Source of the DNA: Latrodectus hesperus
Taxonomy: Eukaryota > Arthropoda > Arachnida > Araneae > Theridiidae
Direction: 5' to 3'
DNA length: 64,000 bases
Assembly: GCA_037975125.1 (NCBI GenBank)
Contig: CM075852.1
Span: forward strand, 10,574,314 to 10,638,313
Each line of letters opens with the position of its first letter. Positions within the stretch are counted from its first letter, which is position 1. A program made the translations under genes and the position numbers. Below are positions 22,101-37,262 of the stretch, piece after piece. Under the pieces are notes generated by a model. It was not told the DNA's origin and did not search any database. It saw only the letters and a list, made by a program, of their open reading frames with translations.

Positions 22101-25100
22101 CCAAAATGGAAAGTAAGAGGACAAAATTCAACTCGATCCCTACCTCCCTGATGTCTTGAGGATTGACTTTAATCATCTGCCTGTGTGCTTGTATGCCTCT
22201 CTGGTAAACAAGAATGTGGCAGCGCACTTTTTGAGACCTGTCAACATTTTCTAACGTGAATGAGCAATGCAGGTTGTTCTGTCGGCCGTTCCACACGTGT
22301 TGGAAGGGAATCTCCTAAAAAATAACATCAAATGTAATTTCAGATAGGATGTAATGTAAGATATTACTTTGTAACTGTGTCGATTCCAGTTATGTTAGTG
22401 AAATAGAAACAAAATATATAATTCTAACAATATAAGATTTACTTAAACACAACTTTTTATAAAGTAATGACAAAAATTGGTTTGTAAGTAAATAGCTGTA
22501 TCTGAATGCATATTTTCACAAAGTTATAATGGGTCAATAAATTTAAAAAATAGAATGAAATAATTCAATAACTCATAAATAATGGAGGTAGATAAGCGTT
22601 TTAATGAATATATATTGTATGTATAGCACCATACTTGAGATTATCTATGGCAGAACTCTGCCTTATTTATTATTTTATTAGAAAATATCATCGCTAATTC
22701 TAATAGTTAAAATACATTTTAATATATTTTTTCCATGGACAACTTATTATACTTAGTAGAAAGAGGGCTTAGTGTTAAATCAATTTTACACAAATAACCT
22801 GCTATATTTTAAAACTAACAATATAAATTAACAACAAAATAAGTATTAGAAACTTAAGACAGATTAAGGAAGAAATGCTCTCTTCAAAAAATTACTCACT
22901 TGGTAATTTGCGCCAGGTTTACACCGCCACCCCAGCGCAACATCTTCCAGGCAAAGGCAAAGATTCGCTCCTCCGTCTTGGAAAGGCATGGATTTTGGAC
23001 GGTCTAAGAGTTTGCCACCAAGTCTTTGTTCTACTTGCATTACACCCTTCGAAGAGAAAATGAATTCCCTCATTAATATCAACCCGTTTCTAAGCAACTT
23101 AAGCCACAGCTTATAACAGATGGGTAGTGATAGTTACTTGAAGAGCTGCTCTTGTGTCTTCTACGCAATAGACGCGGATGTTGTAGTCCACCGCAGAGTA
23201 CTGGGAAGGTGCAAAGGCAGCCAGCGCCAGTGATTTCAGGGCCTTCTTCTGCCACTCACTGCCATCGCCTTCAGCTGTTTCCCCTACAAGTGCGTAGCGA
23301 CACAGGTGGTCGGTCACGATGTGGCACTGACGACCGTCCAGTTGGCAGTAAAGAGGCGTGTTGATTGTTTCATGGCCAAGAGTCACCACACTCTGAAGCA
23401 ACAGAAACAAAACATACATTAAAAATTGATAGGGGCTATATAACAAGGAAAGGACCATGGTTCTGATCCGGCTTTAATTTAGAATAAATCAGCGTTTGAT
23501 AAATTAGAACATTATAAAATTTAGGGTTATATTTATTGCTTTAATGGAGGTACAAATTAAAATAACAAATTTGAATTATTATAATCGACATGAGAAGAGT
23601 AAATTAAATATCGAATTGGTAGAGATATGTTCATTTCTGATCAAACTTAGAAAACACGAGAGAAAACTGACCAGATATAAAATAGAGCAGCTAAAGGTTT
23701 TTTTCCCCGTTTTCATAAAACTCTCTGTTCAACCAGGTCCACACTTGTTTTTGAGACGTTCAAACAATCAATGTAGATTATACTACAAATTCATAGATTT
23801 AAGCTTTACGTTTTAAAATCTTTACGCGGAATTTAATTGTTATCTCTCTTGACCAGCTAAAGAGCTGGTCAAGAGAGATAACAATTAAACTATTTACCTT
23901 CCATTCGGGATTTTCTTCCTCTGTGCCACTTTCGCTGGCGTGGACCGATATTCTCCAGTTTTGAGCTGTCAAGAGTGCACAGTGCTGAAAGGTGATGATA
24001 GCCGATTTTTTGAGGAGCACCCCATAAGGCCCACACAGCACCACGGGGCTTAGGATTGTTTCTTTATCTAAAAGAGAAATTTTAGTCTTATTAAGCTAAA
24101 CACCAAAGTAAGAATTATCTCTTAAGTTTTGAAAACTTTTCATATTTTATAGAATAATGCATATATAAATAAGTTCAAACAAAATGGTCAAAAATAATTT
24201 AATTTAAAAAGCATAAAGGCGTTTGTCAAGCATTTTAATTTTCAGTTTTGATAAGTTACAAAAGCTTAGCTACTTTATTCAATATAATAAATTTTTGTAA
24301 AAATTTTTTTATGAAATATGGATTAACGTATGGCACAGTTTGTCTTTTTTGGACCTTGCGCCAAAAAACCCAACTAACTAACTGGATTGACTTATATTTA
24401 TGAACAGGAATACTTTTCGCAGTTGAGTTTTCATGCTAACTGGGTTTCCAATATATCAATGAAAAGAGTAATGTATTTATATTAAAAGCATAATCGTAGT
24501 TTAAAATAGTACCTATTTAAACATTTCCAATGAAAATAGTAAAACTAAGCCACATATCTCTTTTTTTTTATCAGTTCATCCACTGCTCTAGTGACCTCAA
24601 TCAAAAATATTAATACTACTGTTCATTTTTACGCAAATACTTCTATTGTATAAAGTACAGGCTTAACAATAATTTTACTTAATTAAGAAATTTTTCATTC
24701 ATATCTAAGTGCTTTCGCTTAAAACTAAATGGACATTAGCTTCCTCATTTTTAGGACTAAATAATAACTTAAACTTCTATAGATTATTTAATTTTTTATG
24801 AAATGGGTAAAAATCATTGAAATGCTTTTTTTCTAAATTCAGAATATATCTATACATACTTTAATTTTGAAAGGTAAACAACAAACGCGAAAAATTGATA
24901 ATAAGTAAAAATGGATTTATGTAAAATGGAGGACATTCGATGATGGGTTTATTAATCTGAAATTTAGAAATTTGGATAATATTAAATTTCGTGGGATTAA
25001 AATACATAAAATCTAATCTAGGACATTCAAAACAAACTAAATTTGGCGTGATAGGGATAAAGACTCTCTCTCTCTTCAGTAAATAATAAAAACATCACAA

Positions 25101-27815
25101 CAGAGTCACATACTTTTTGTGATGCTGTCAATTAGCTATACGAACAGCAATGCATATAAAAATACACCGATGGATTGAGATATGCTTGGCAGTTATAGTG
25201 ATTCTTCAGTAAATAACAAAAACATCACAGCAGAGATACACACTGTTTGTGACGGTGTCAATTAGCTACATGTGAGCTGTAATGCAAGTAAAAATACACC
25301 TATGGATAGTGACGCGCTTGATAGTTATAATGATTCTTCAGTAAATAATAAAAACACAGCAGAGACACATACTGTTTGGGATGATGTCAACTAGCTACAT
25401 GTGAGCTGTAATGCAAGTAAAAATACACCTATGGATAGTGACGCGCTTCATAGTTATAATGATTCTTCAGTAAATAATAAAAACACAGCAGAGACACATA
25501 CTATTTGGGATGATGTCAACTAGCTACATGTGAGCTGTAATGCAAGTAAAAATACACCTATGGATAGTGACGCGCTTGATAGTTATAATGATTCTTCAGT
25601 AAATAATAAAAACACAGCAGAGACACATACTATTTGGGATGATGTCAACTAGCTACATGTGAGCTGTAATGCAAGTAAAAATACACCTATGGATAGTGAC
25701 GCGCTTGATAGTTATAATGATTCTTCAGTAAATAATAAAAACACAGCAGAGACACATACTATTTGGGATGATGTCAACTAGCTACATGTGAGCTGTAATG
25801 CAAGTAAAAATACACCTATGGATAGTGACGCGCTTGATAGTTATAATGATTCTTCAGTAAATAATAAAAACACAGCAGAGACACATACTATTTGGGATGA
25901 TGTCAACTAGCTACATGTGAGCTGTAATGCAAGTAAAAATACACCTATGGATAGTGACGCGCTTGATAGTTATAATGATTCTTCAGTAAATAATAAAAAC
26001 ACAGCAGAGACACATACTATTTGGGATGATGTCAACTAGCTACATGTGAGCTGTAATGCAAGTAAAAATACACCTATGGATAGTGACGCGCTTGATAGTT
26101 ATAATGATTCTTCAGTAAATAATAAAAACACAGCAGAGACACATACTATTTGGGATGATGTCAACTAGCTACATGTGAGCTGTAATCCAAGTAAAAATAC
26201 ACCTATGGATAGTGACGCGCTTGATAGTTACAATGATTCTTCAGTAAATAATAAAAACACAGCAGAGACACATACTATTTGGGATGATGTCAACTAGCTA
26301 CATGTGAGCTGTAATGCAAGTAAAAATACACCTATGGATAGTGACGCGCTTCATAGTTATAATGATTCTTCAGTAAATAATAAAAACACAGCAGAGACAC
26401 ATACTATTTGGGATGATGTCAACTAGCTACATGTGAGCTGTAATGCAAGTAAAAATACACCTATGGATAGTGACGCGCTTGATAGTTATAATGATTCTTC
26501 AGTAAATAATAAAAACACAGCAGAGACACATACTATTTGGGATGATGTCAACTAGCTACTTGAGCAGTAATGCACGTAGAAATACATCAATGGATAGTGA
26601 CGCGTATATATCGCGTTTAAATTTTAAGTGGATGGAAGGTTAGAAAATGCCAACTTCGGCCAAATTTGTGATTAATTCTATCAATTAACTCAATGAATAA
26701 TATGCTTATTTTCGTTAATTTGTAATATGTTACACATACGTTTCACTGATGTTCTATACAGACCAAAAGAAGAAACGTGTCAATTAAAGGGAAAACAATC
26801 CTTGGTAAAATAAGTAAAAAATGTTTACACCCTTGCAACAATAGTGGCACCTCAGAATTCATCTTAATGCGATATGTTTATGGGATTATTTAAATGGTAG
26901 AACAACGAACAGAAAAGTATGAAATTCATCCTCAAGACAAAAAGAAAGGAAACTTGAGTAACTTCGTAATGAGGTAGCTTCATGGAGAGAGTAAATTAGA
27001 GTCTGCTAAAGAGCATTAAAACAAAAGATAATGAGCAAAATAATGACCGAAGATGTATGGAAAGAATAAAGTTATCAAATAAAAGAAGGAAGTTTATATT
27101 ATAATACTTTAAATAATACACAGCAAAAATAAAATGAAATAACTTTTAACTCTGTTTTAAAATTAAATATAATTATCAATAAATTTAAAATATTATGTGT
27201 TGTAACTATTATGAAATTAAATTAAATAAGAAAAATAAATATAGTAAATATTCTATGATTTTCTTTTAGAACAATAATATTTTGTTGGTCACAATAAACT
27301 TTTAAGAATGCTATTCATATCTATTTTTATGTATTTCAATGTAATGTTTATAAAGATTTTGCCATTTCCACTTATGAGTACAGCGTAATGTTAACGAGGT
27401 TATTTATATAATCTTGTGTTAATGATTTTCTCTGTTTTTAATTGAGGTATAAATAAATTTTTATTTTAAAATACTAAAACATAGAATCATGTGATAAAAT
27501 TCTAATTCAGTTATTTTTATCTTTAAATGGATTATTTTTTGATTTGCTTTCGTTATCTTATATTCAATCTCAATAAAAGATATAATCTATATGAAGAATT
27601 GCAAAGCAAAGCAGTTATTCATTTTGAAATTTTAATACAAATATTTTGAAATTTTAATAAGAATATTATACAAATGTTAAATAATGTTTAATTAAAGATA
27701 AAGAGAATTTTTTTTACTTTATCATGATATTTATCGAGTTAGTCTTGAATGCATTTAGCAATAGTTGTTAGGACATTGACACACTGAAAAATAAATAACT
27801 TTCTAGCCAATAAAG

Positions 27816-27857
<42 letters not shown>

Positions 27858-30800
27858 ACTATAGAACTTTTTCATCAAAATGTTCTACACTACTGGCCAT
27901 TAAAATTGCTACACCAAGAAGGAATGCTATTAACAGAACGATATTTATTGGACACATACATTATAGTGGAAAGAACAAGTGATTAGATTTACAGGAAATT
28001 AGGATGTATAGATCTTGAGAAATCAGTACCCAGAGCAGCCACCTCTGGCTGCAATAACAGCATTTATCCGCCTAGGCATGGAGTCAAACAGAGATTGTAT
28101 GGCATGTACGAGGATCTCAGTCCATGCAGCTTCAACACTATGCCACAGTTCATCGACAGTAGTGGATGGTGAGTGATGGCGTGCCAATCGCTCGGCAACC
28201 ATTGACCACACGTTCTCATTTTGGTGACAGATCAGGAGAACGTGCTGGCCAGGGTAACAGTCGAACCTGTTCTGTATTAAGGAAGTTCAGAACAGTAAGG
28301 GCAACATGTGGTCGTGCATTATCCTATTGAAACAAAGCATTAGGGAGGCCTCGAAGATAGGGCAGAACCACGGGCCTTAACACATCGGAAATGTAACGGT
28401 TCCTGTTCAAAGTGCCGGTAATGCGAACAAGAGGTGATGGAGACGTGTATCCAATGGCACCCCATACCATCACTCCAGCAGATGGGCCAGTATGGCGATG
28501 TCCAATGCAAGCTGGCAATGCGCGTTCTCCACGATACCTCCAAATACGGATGCGGCCATCATGGTCCTGTATACAGAAACGTTCCCGCGTCCAGGTTCGT
28601 CGCTGATCACACCATTGAAGGCGCTCCTGTCTGTGACGCAGCGTCAATGGTAGCCGAAGCCATGGTCGCCGTGCAGACAATCCATGCTGCTGAAAACGTC
28701 GTCGAACTGTTCGAGCAGAAACTTGTTGCCTTGCAAATGACTCCATTTCTCGACTCAGGGTTCGTGACGTGGCTGTACGATCCCTTGTGACCATGCGGAT
28801 AAGATGTCTGTCTTCTCTGCTGTTAGTGATGGGGGTCGCTGAGATCATGCATGACGTTCCGTATGATTGTCCTGAACCCATCGATTCCATATTCTGCTAA
28901 CAGTCATGAGGTCTCGACCGACGCGAGCAGCAATATTGCGGTACGATAAACCGCAATCCCGGTAGGCTATAATCCTTCCTCGATCAAAGTCAGACACGTG
29001 CTGATAGGCGCATTTCTTCTTCTTACACGAGGCATTACAACAACTTTCTTTGTCGAAAACAACGTTGAAACGGAAATTGAGTATGAGAAAAACTGCTGTC
29101 AAATCTCTGGTTTTATGCACATTGTAGATGTCGCTTCTGTCGCCTGCTTTGTATGAATGCGCTGAAAATCTAATCATTTGCATATCACAGCAAGTCCTAT
29201 CTGTCATGCAAATTTCACGTGTGTGGTGTGCCGCTTTCCTGGTGTAGCAATTTTAATGGCCAGTAGTGTAATTTTGATATGTTTTGATCTTCAAGATGAG
29301 AGATTAAAACTAGATTGAGACAACATTTAAATATATTGTGTAAAAATAACAAAAGAATTAGCATTAAATTATATATTTTCCGAAAAACGAAAACAAAAAA
29401 ATGTTGATCAAGTGTCTCTCATTTATCACATAAGCGTCACCAGCGATGTAATTTATGGTGATTTTCGATCCATTAGAGCAGATTAAATATGCTAGACACT
29501 GCTGATGAATTCAATCTTGGTGATCTTTGGATTATTGAAATCACTTCTTTGGTTTATTTGATGATTACACTTCATAATAAGTTTGCTTATTGCCATTATA
29601 CTACAAATAAATGTCCAGGCCATGAATATTCGCTTGCATATCTTTAACAGGCGGTTTTTTCCTCGCTAACTTTATCTTATATTTTGAACATTTACTGTTT
29701 ATTAAACAATTATCTTTATTTATCAGCTCTCTTCTGACAACATATTTTTTGAACAATATGCAATGACTGCTGTTTCCGTAAATGAATATATGAATAAATA
29801 TATTCCTATATTCTTTTAAATTCTGTCACATTTAACACCGCAAAATAACTCTCAGAAAGAATGATATGCATTTGCAATTCATGGAATTGACATTTATATT
29901 TATTGATATCTTCTGTTAATGTTAACTAGATATGAAATTTATAAGCCAACCAATATGGCTGTTTTCCAGACTGGAAATATGATAAAAAGTTTTATGAATA
30001 TAAGTATGATTTTATTATTTAAATATATATTGATGATACTTTAAGTCTAAAATATTAAGTGTCGAAATTCTGTGGTAAATGTTATTATAGAAATTAAATT
30101 GAGATCTAAAACTTACCAAGAAGTCTTGGCCTGTCTTTGTCTTCCCTGAGCACAGCGACATACACTTCCATGTTGGCTCCTTTCTTGATTGCTCCAGGAG
30201 GAATGGTGAGTGTGATTCCTGAAATTTTTTATTCAATTTTTAAATTAATTACTTAAGCATGTGATAATTTAGCCTTTAAAGTGAAATCAACCAAACACAA
30301 ACAATATCTGGAACACTTTGCAGAAAAAGAAATCTCACCAGAACCCGGTATGCTGATACGACCTCCACTTTTAGTGACAGTTCCCCAGGCAATGCACTCG
30401 ATGTCCAGATTCGGTGGAAGTGCGGCAGAGGTGACAGAGTGTCTTCCAGAGGGAGTTTCTGTGTCGGAGAGAGTGGAAGGTTGGGAAGCTGTGTAGAAGA
30501 ATGTGTCGATAAAGGAATGTGCACCATGAAAGTGAATTTTGCATACGAATTCTTCAACATGAATTTCAACAGATAAAAGTGTTTACTCACCTGTTGAAGC
30601 AGAAGAGGATACAACAGAGGGGCATGATCCCGAATGGGGTGGTTTGCCAGTGGAGCTTGGCGTCAAAGACCTTTGCTGCTGTTGTCCATCCAGTAGAGGG
30701 GCTCTGCTCTGCGCTGGACTAGGAGGTACTGGGAAGTGATGGGACAGTAGTGGAGTCACAAGTTTCTCCCCGAATCCACCGTTGATTTGGATACCATTGC

Positions 30801-32398
30801 CGAGCGTAGTTTGGGTGAGGTCAGGCTGGACAGGAATGACATCTAGGAAGAACAATCAAAATGTCATTGCAACAAATCGCTTGAGAACACGGAAATACAG
30901 AGTTGAATTGTTTTCTTTCCCCATTTTTGCATATCTCCCAATTCATAACGTAAATCCATGCTTTTCCCAAAGAAAATATGTAAATTCGAAAAGATTTCCT
31001 AACTCATACAATTTTAAGGCATATTTAACCATGGATCACTCAAATTCATAAGATTTTCTTACGTGAAGTAAATGTTGTGCTGATTGTAGAAAAATATTCT
31101 ATAATGAAAAGAAACAATAGAGATATAGAAATATTCCTTATATTACATAGATTAAATAGATACATTCTCATTAAAAACGGTTTAAGGCATCTTCTGAAAC
31201 AATGTAATGTAAAATAAAACAAATTTTGTTAAATATTTTCCCCTATAATTCTGAATAAAATGTAAGTCAAAAATATTAATGTATAAAATTTATTCATTAC
31301 TATTTATTTTTAAAATTATTTAATTCAAAGTACATGTGATATGAATCGATACATTTATCACCACTATCAGTAAGGCGAATAATAAATCATTTCTTTTTTA
31401 ACTATGCTATCAATTAATTTATAGTAAAACACGATTTTATTAAAGTTACAAAATATTAATTATTGAGAAATTTTAATAATTTGTAGTTTAAAAGATTTGA
31501 ATTGTATTAATATTTACCATCACTATGACTAATGCTTATAACTACTCATTTCTCATTTGAGCTAGCGTTCAATTAATTCATGCTATGTAATTTAGGCAAA
31601 TTATTGAGCAAGTTCTGATAATTTAAAACTTTCTTAGTTAAGAAAATATGAGTGATAAGAATATCTAATCAGAGTTGAGCAATGATTTAAAAGTGATAAA
31701 GAATAACATATAATAGTCAGAAGTAGGTGGAATTTCAAAATTACAAAGTTGTCACCCATTTCTCAAATAGAACATTTTCTCATTTATAATAACATTAACA
31801 ATTTGTTAACCCCCCATCATTTTATTCACAATTTTTTATTTAAACACTTTACGATTCATTGCTTTTCACTGGAGTCAAGTTTAACACCTAGTTCCCTATC
31901 TTGGAAGACAAAGCGTAGGAGAGGGTAAACAGCGATGTCATCGAGTTTCGTGTTTTCATTTTCTTACACTAACTGATCCGATTACGCCAACATGCCCGGG
32001 TAACTCGATTGTGAACGAGAAATGGGCTAGGATTTCACCTCTCATTGTTTAACCGACGGGAAAGATCCGTTTCCTGTTACTTTTTGGAGCGTCACATTTT
32101 CCAGCGTAACTCGGACAGAAAAAAAGGGAACTCATTAAACGAATTGCAGCACTCGGATTCGATTCCATGATAGTGCGTTTTCGATTTCTGAACACTACAT
32201 TTTGGGTGCTATAAATGGCATAGCTGTCTTCAAAACGGCTCAGCGTTTTCTTGTTTTTGTTATTTTTGGAGCTCAAATGAATCTTTCTTTTCGCAGACTT
32301 TTCTTGATACCTTAATTTTACGCATGTTTTTCAAATACGAAAAAGGTTAAATGTTTAAACTTTGTTAAATAACATTTAAGAGGGATGTAAACATCAGG

Positions 32399-32469
<71 letters not shown>

Positions 32470-35400
32470 CGCGTTGATTCTCCATGCTATATTTTTGTAC
32501 TTCGAAATTTATGACGCTTTATACTCTTCACAATCAACTTCGCGTATGTTTGCACATTGTGTGAATTGTGATTTTATAAAATTAAGTTAAATTACCTTAT
32601 TGACCATTAAACATTCTACTAAAAAAAGACGTCGGTGGAAAGTTATTTTAGATTGCTCCTACAAAGAATAAACATGCAATAAAATTGATTTTGGAATTAT
32701 ATGATTTATTTGAAATGAATTATTTTTTAATTACATATGTATAAGATTTTTATTTAAAATGTTTTTAGTTTGATTTTAATAAAACGCACATATTTTGTTC
32801 ATAACATAATTTTTCCTTAACATTCGATTTAAATCCCTTTTAATGTGGAAAGTTAAACGTGAATCATTTTGTAGGTAACGCGATATAAGTGGTCATATGA
32901 CCGCATTTTACGAGAATACTAGTAAAACGGGTTTTCTTGTAACACGGAACTAGTGTTATAGGGAGATTACTGAACTAAAAAATTCTGCTAACATCAATAT
33001 TAAAGGAAAAAAAAAATAAGCGCAATACTAAATTATTTAATTTTACGAAAAGTTTAAAAGACCTAAGCAAAGTGTTAATATTTACATTTGTTTAGTTTTA
33101 CAAAATAATTTAAAGTGACCAGAAAAGTCAAAATATATCTTCATTTATTTCTTTTCTTCCGTTCTTAATAATATATTTTTGTTAGAAGGTTGAGAAACAA
33201 TTTTTAGTTTTATCTTAGACGTTATGTATATCCAAAACTTTATGACGGTTTATTAAAAAATGATTAACAAATGGTCGGTTTTGTAACCAAAATATAAAAA
33301 TATATATCCTTAATATAAAAAAATGCATATTTTGCCAGCATTTTCAATGAAATGCTTAAGGGGATTATCTTTTTAAACAATTGAAAATTCAACTGTGAAA
33401 TACGTAACTGCTTAATACAAGAATTTACAAGTAAATTTTAAGAAAAGGCTTAAAATACTAAAATTTAGTCATTTTTCTTTGATTAATAGAGATTTTTAAA
33501 CAGTTTTTTATGGGGATAATTCACACACACCAAAGTATATAATTTACTTCATTTTAAAAACATTGAATGTTGGATTTTGTTCGAAGCTATGTGAGATAAC
33601 CGATAGGAGATTATTTTACAACAGATTCTAAATATTAAGCTAGTTTATCAAAAGGCAACTCACAGTATTGTAAGAAAAGAATTTCAGAACCATTAATTTC
33701 ACCCAGAAACAAAATGTAAATAGCTCCGTACAGTTTCCATGTACCAGCAACAAAGAAGACTTCCTCATTCCGGTCCACGCATTTCTTTTTTTTTTCTTTC
33801 TGAGTAAAAATCAATTACAGTCACCCTGTGGGGGCTCTGAATCCTTGGTATTTAGCAGAACATCATTCGAAGAGGTTTGTTTCCAGGAGGGTCGAAGGGG
33901 AAGTTAGGGAAAATGGAATGCATTTGTCTTGTTCCTTCGAATGAACAAGTTTCCTGCATTTCTTGAACTCTGTCAGAAGAACAGGTGACCCATGTCCTTC
34001 ATATACAGATAAGAACTTATTCTGTTCCTTAGATTTCTTTCAAGAACAATTTTTAGTTAAGTTTAACAAATGTAAAAATTATGATTAACAAGTTTTTGCA
34101 TTAGTCATTGCGTTGACAAATATTAGCCGGATTAATTTTTATGTAAACGAAGCTAAGTTATTAGTGAGCTTGTAAAAGTGTTCTCTAAAAAAGTTCGGTC
34201 ATATTAAATTACGTCCTGTTGGTAAATACCTAAGTAGAAGCAAAGATTCACCTTACAAAAATATTTCAGTTGACAAATTTGTTTTTCAACAAAATGATTT
34301 AATCATTTCTATGATACAAAAATATAGTATAAGAAAAATAATACAAAAAAGTCACAAGAACAATAGTACAAAAATGAATTCTATTCAATTTGCGAGAATA
34401 ATTATTTGTTAAATACATATTAAAATTGAAGAACTTATTCTATTCTTCATATTTGAGTTAAAGCTTACTTCAAGTTAAAACTAAAGAGTGTAAAAATTGT
34501 TGTTTGAGTGCTGGACTAATCTTTTTCTATATATGTTATAATATTATATATATATTTAGTTCAATTATATATATTTAGTAACTATGACGTTGATAAGCTC
34601 GTAAAAGAATTGTAATAAAATATGGTTATATAATCACAATTTTCCAATTAAAAATCTAATGCTATATCTCAGATTCATATTTCATATCTCAGAATCACAT
34701 TTCCAAAATACTTTAAATGAAAAACTATTCATCAACAAATTTATTAAACTGTTTCAGCTACTCAAAATTTATGTAAGCTTCACAAGGATCATACACGAAT
34801 GACAGTAAAATACCTTTTAATTTTTTTAAATACATTTTTGTCGTTTAACAGAATGCTCAAGAAAACATTAGTTTGTTAAATATATTTTAAAATTGTAGAG
34901 TTTATTCCATTAATTGAATTGCATTCAAGGAATATATCAGATCAATAAAGAAATATAAAAATTGAATTAATATGACAGAATTGGAAAATCAAAAAAGAAG
35001 TATTAACTGCAAATCAGACGATGTTTGTAGTTTCTGAAGTTTTATTGTGCTAGAGAAAATTGTTTAAATGTCACAGTTCATGCTTGATTTAAAAGTGCTT
35101 TAATTTTACATTTCTGAAACAAATTGGCAGTTAAATAAACAAAAGAAATTTGAATATCAAAACCTTTCGTTGGGAACATAGTAAAGATACCATGATTACT
35201 CAACAATACTCGTACGGTCAGAAAGATTTTCATCACTGTTAAAATGGCAATGAACATTAAAAAATATTCTTTCATTAATGCAAAATGGCAACTTTTCTTA
35301 AGGAGACGCTTTTAGTTCCTTCTGGTCAATGCCTGATACTATTATGGTCTTAAGAAGACGCACAATGAAAGGAAGATTCTTTTGTTCTAGGTACACGATG

Positions 35401-36678
35401 CCTCATTAACGCCCGAAAGAGAAAATAAGACCAGTCAAAGAGTAAGACCAGTATTTTTAACGAATACAAAGTGATGCTATTGATTAAGAAGGCCCTTTTG
35501 TTGGACCTACAAAAGCTGCTAAGAAACGACCGGATACGCCTTTCCGGTCATACTCAGAAAAATGGCTGCTAGGGATTCTTTGCACAAGAGGCTTATGAGA
35601 GCTGATTAACTGCACATAACGAGCCAAAATCTCGAACTAAGATCTTTGTCGAGATTTTGAATTTTCAAAGAATTGAACTTTCTTTATTTTCGCTTGCTTG
35701 AATAAAATAATTAATCTCTGTAGATACAATAATGTTAAAAGAAAAACGTATTTTATAATTATGGATTCAAAATTTTTGTTTCTCGTCATTTGGATTAGAG
35801 TAGTATAAAGAGATCAAATACAATAAATGAATTTCAGTAATTAATTTTATTTCACTAAAAGAAAATATTTTAAATTAACATAACTAATTATTTTTTAATT
35901 TAGTAATAATTTAAAAAATAGTAATAAAAATTTGTATAATTTTTATTCAAAATTCTAAAAAATTTTTAAGTAACTTAGTAAATTTTTGAAACATTTTAGA
36001 ATTAAGAATACATTATGTAAGTCTTTTCTGATGAGACAGCAGAATTCGGTATATTTGTCTCATATTCAAAAGATTTCATTGCAGGAAAGTCAATAAAATT
36101 ATTTTTATATTTTTAGTGACTTTAAAATAATATTAGATGCATTATTTAGTGGTAAATGTCTTATTTAATGGAAATTGATCCTATACTTTAACAATAGAAT
36201 CTTTTACCAAAACAGAAGGTAGAATATTAAATAACAATAAAATATATATTTTAAGAATAAATAATGAAAATAATAAAAATGTTTTAATTTCAGCATTATA
36301 AAGTGTCAACTGATTAAAAATTTCATGTTAAACGAAATGTGATGCAAAATCTAATTATTGAGTTTGTAGAGTTAAAATAAAAAAACATTTGGATAACATT
36401 TGTAAAATATGCACACCAATAACAAATTGGAAAAATCAAGAATTTCATTTACAAGATTATATTTTTTCACATATAAATCGAATTTCCAATTAATGATTGG
36501 GAAACTACATTTTGACACAGTAATAAGTATTTAGGAGAACGTTTAACATATATGTTTAAGGTATATAATACAAAAAAATCATCTGATATCACATGAGTAT
36601 GTCTAGTAAATGAAAAGGAAGTAAATATTACGTTTCCCTTTCAAATCGGTGTATTAAGCAACTTATTTACGTATTTAC

Positions 36679-36776
<98 letters not shown>

Positions 36777-37194
36777 CTCTATTAAGATTTTCAATTAACC
36801 TTTTCACAGAGATAGACATTTAAAAGAATTTCTTAATAGACATGATTGAAAATTCAAAAAAAGATTTCTTAGGGAAAATTTTTTATGACATATTTATATA
36901 TAATCTGAAAGTGATAAAACAAGAAATGAGATGTTCTCCCTCTTAACTTTGGTCTTAACACATGCTGATTTATTGTTTACATATTTAAGAATTTCCATTA
37001 TCTATGGAGAAACTATTTTTTCTCCCAGCTATGGACGCATATGGAAACTTTTTAGCAGATATGCTTGAGAATTCAGAAAAAAGATTCTATGAAAAAAAAT
37101 TTTTAATAACATTTATGTATGACATGTAAGATAAAAAGAAGAGACTTTCTTTCTTAATATTCGTCTCAGTATAACGATTAGCAATTCCAATTAA

Positions 37195-37262
<68 letters not shown>

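Noticed and set aside
22864..24044. Single-exon minus-strand genes starting at internal ATGs
   Set aside because: Each is part of an unc-5 exon extended into intron; phases join cleanly with neighbouring exons.
25071..26606. Regularly spaced repeats, considered as a CRISPR array
   Set aside because: The whole 129-bp unit repeats head to tail with no unique spacers, inside an intron of an animal gene.
28412..28790. Plus-strand frames inside the Tc1 element
   Set aside because: They are antisense to the transposase, which has clear Tc1 motifs on the minus strand.
30281..31051. Plus-strand open frames opposite the unc-5 linker and ZU5 exons
   Set aside because: The minus strand has conserved UNC5 coding sequence with consensus splice sites; the opposite frames show no motif.
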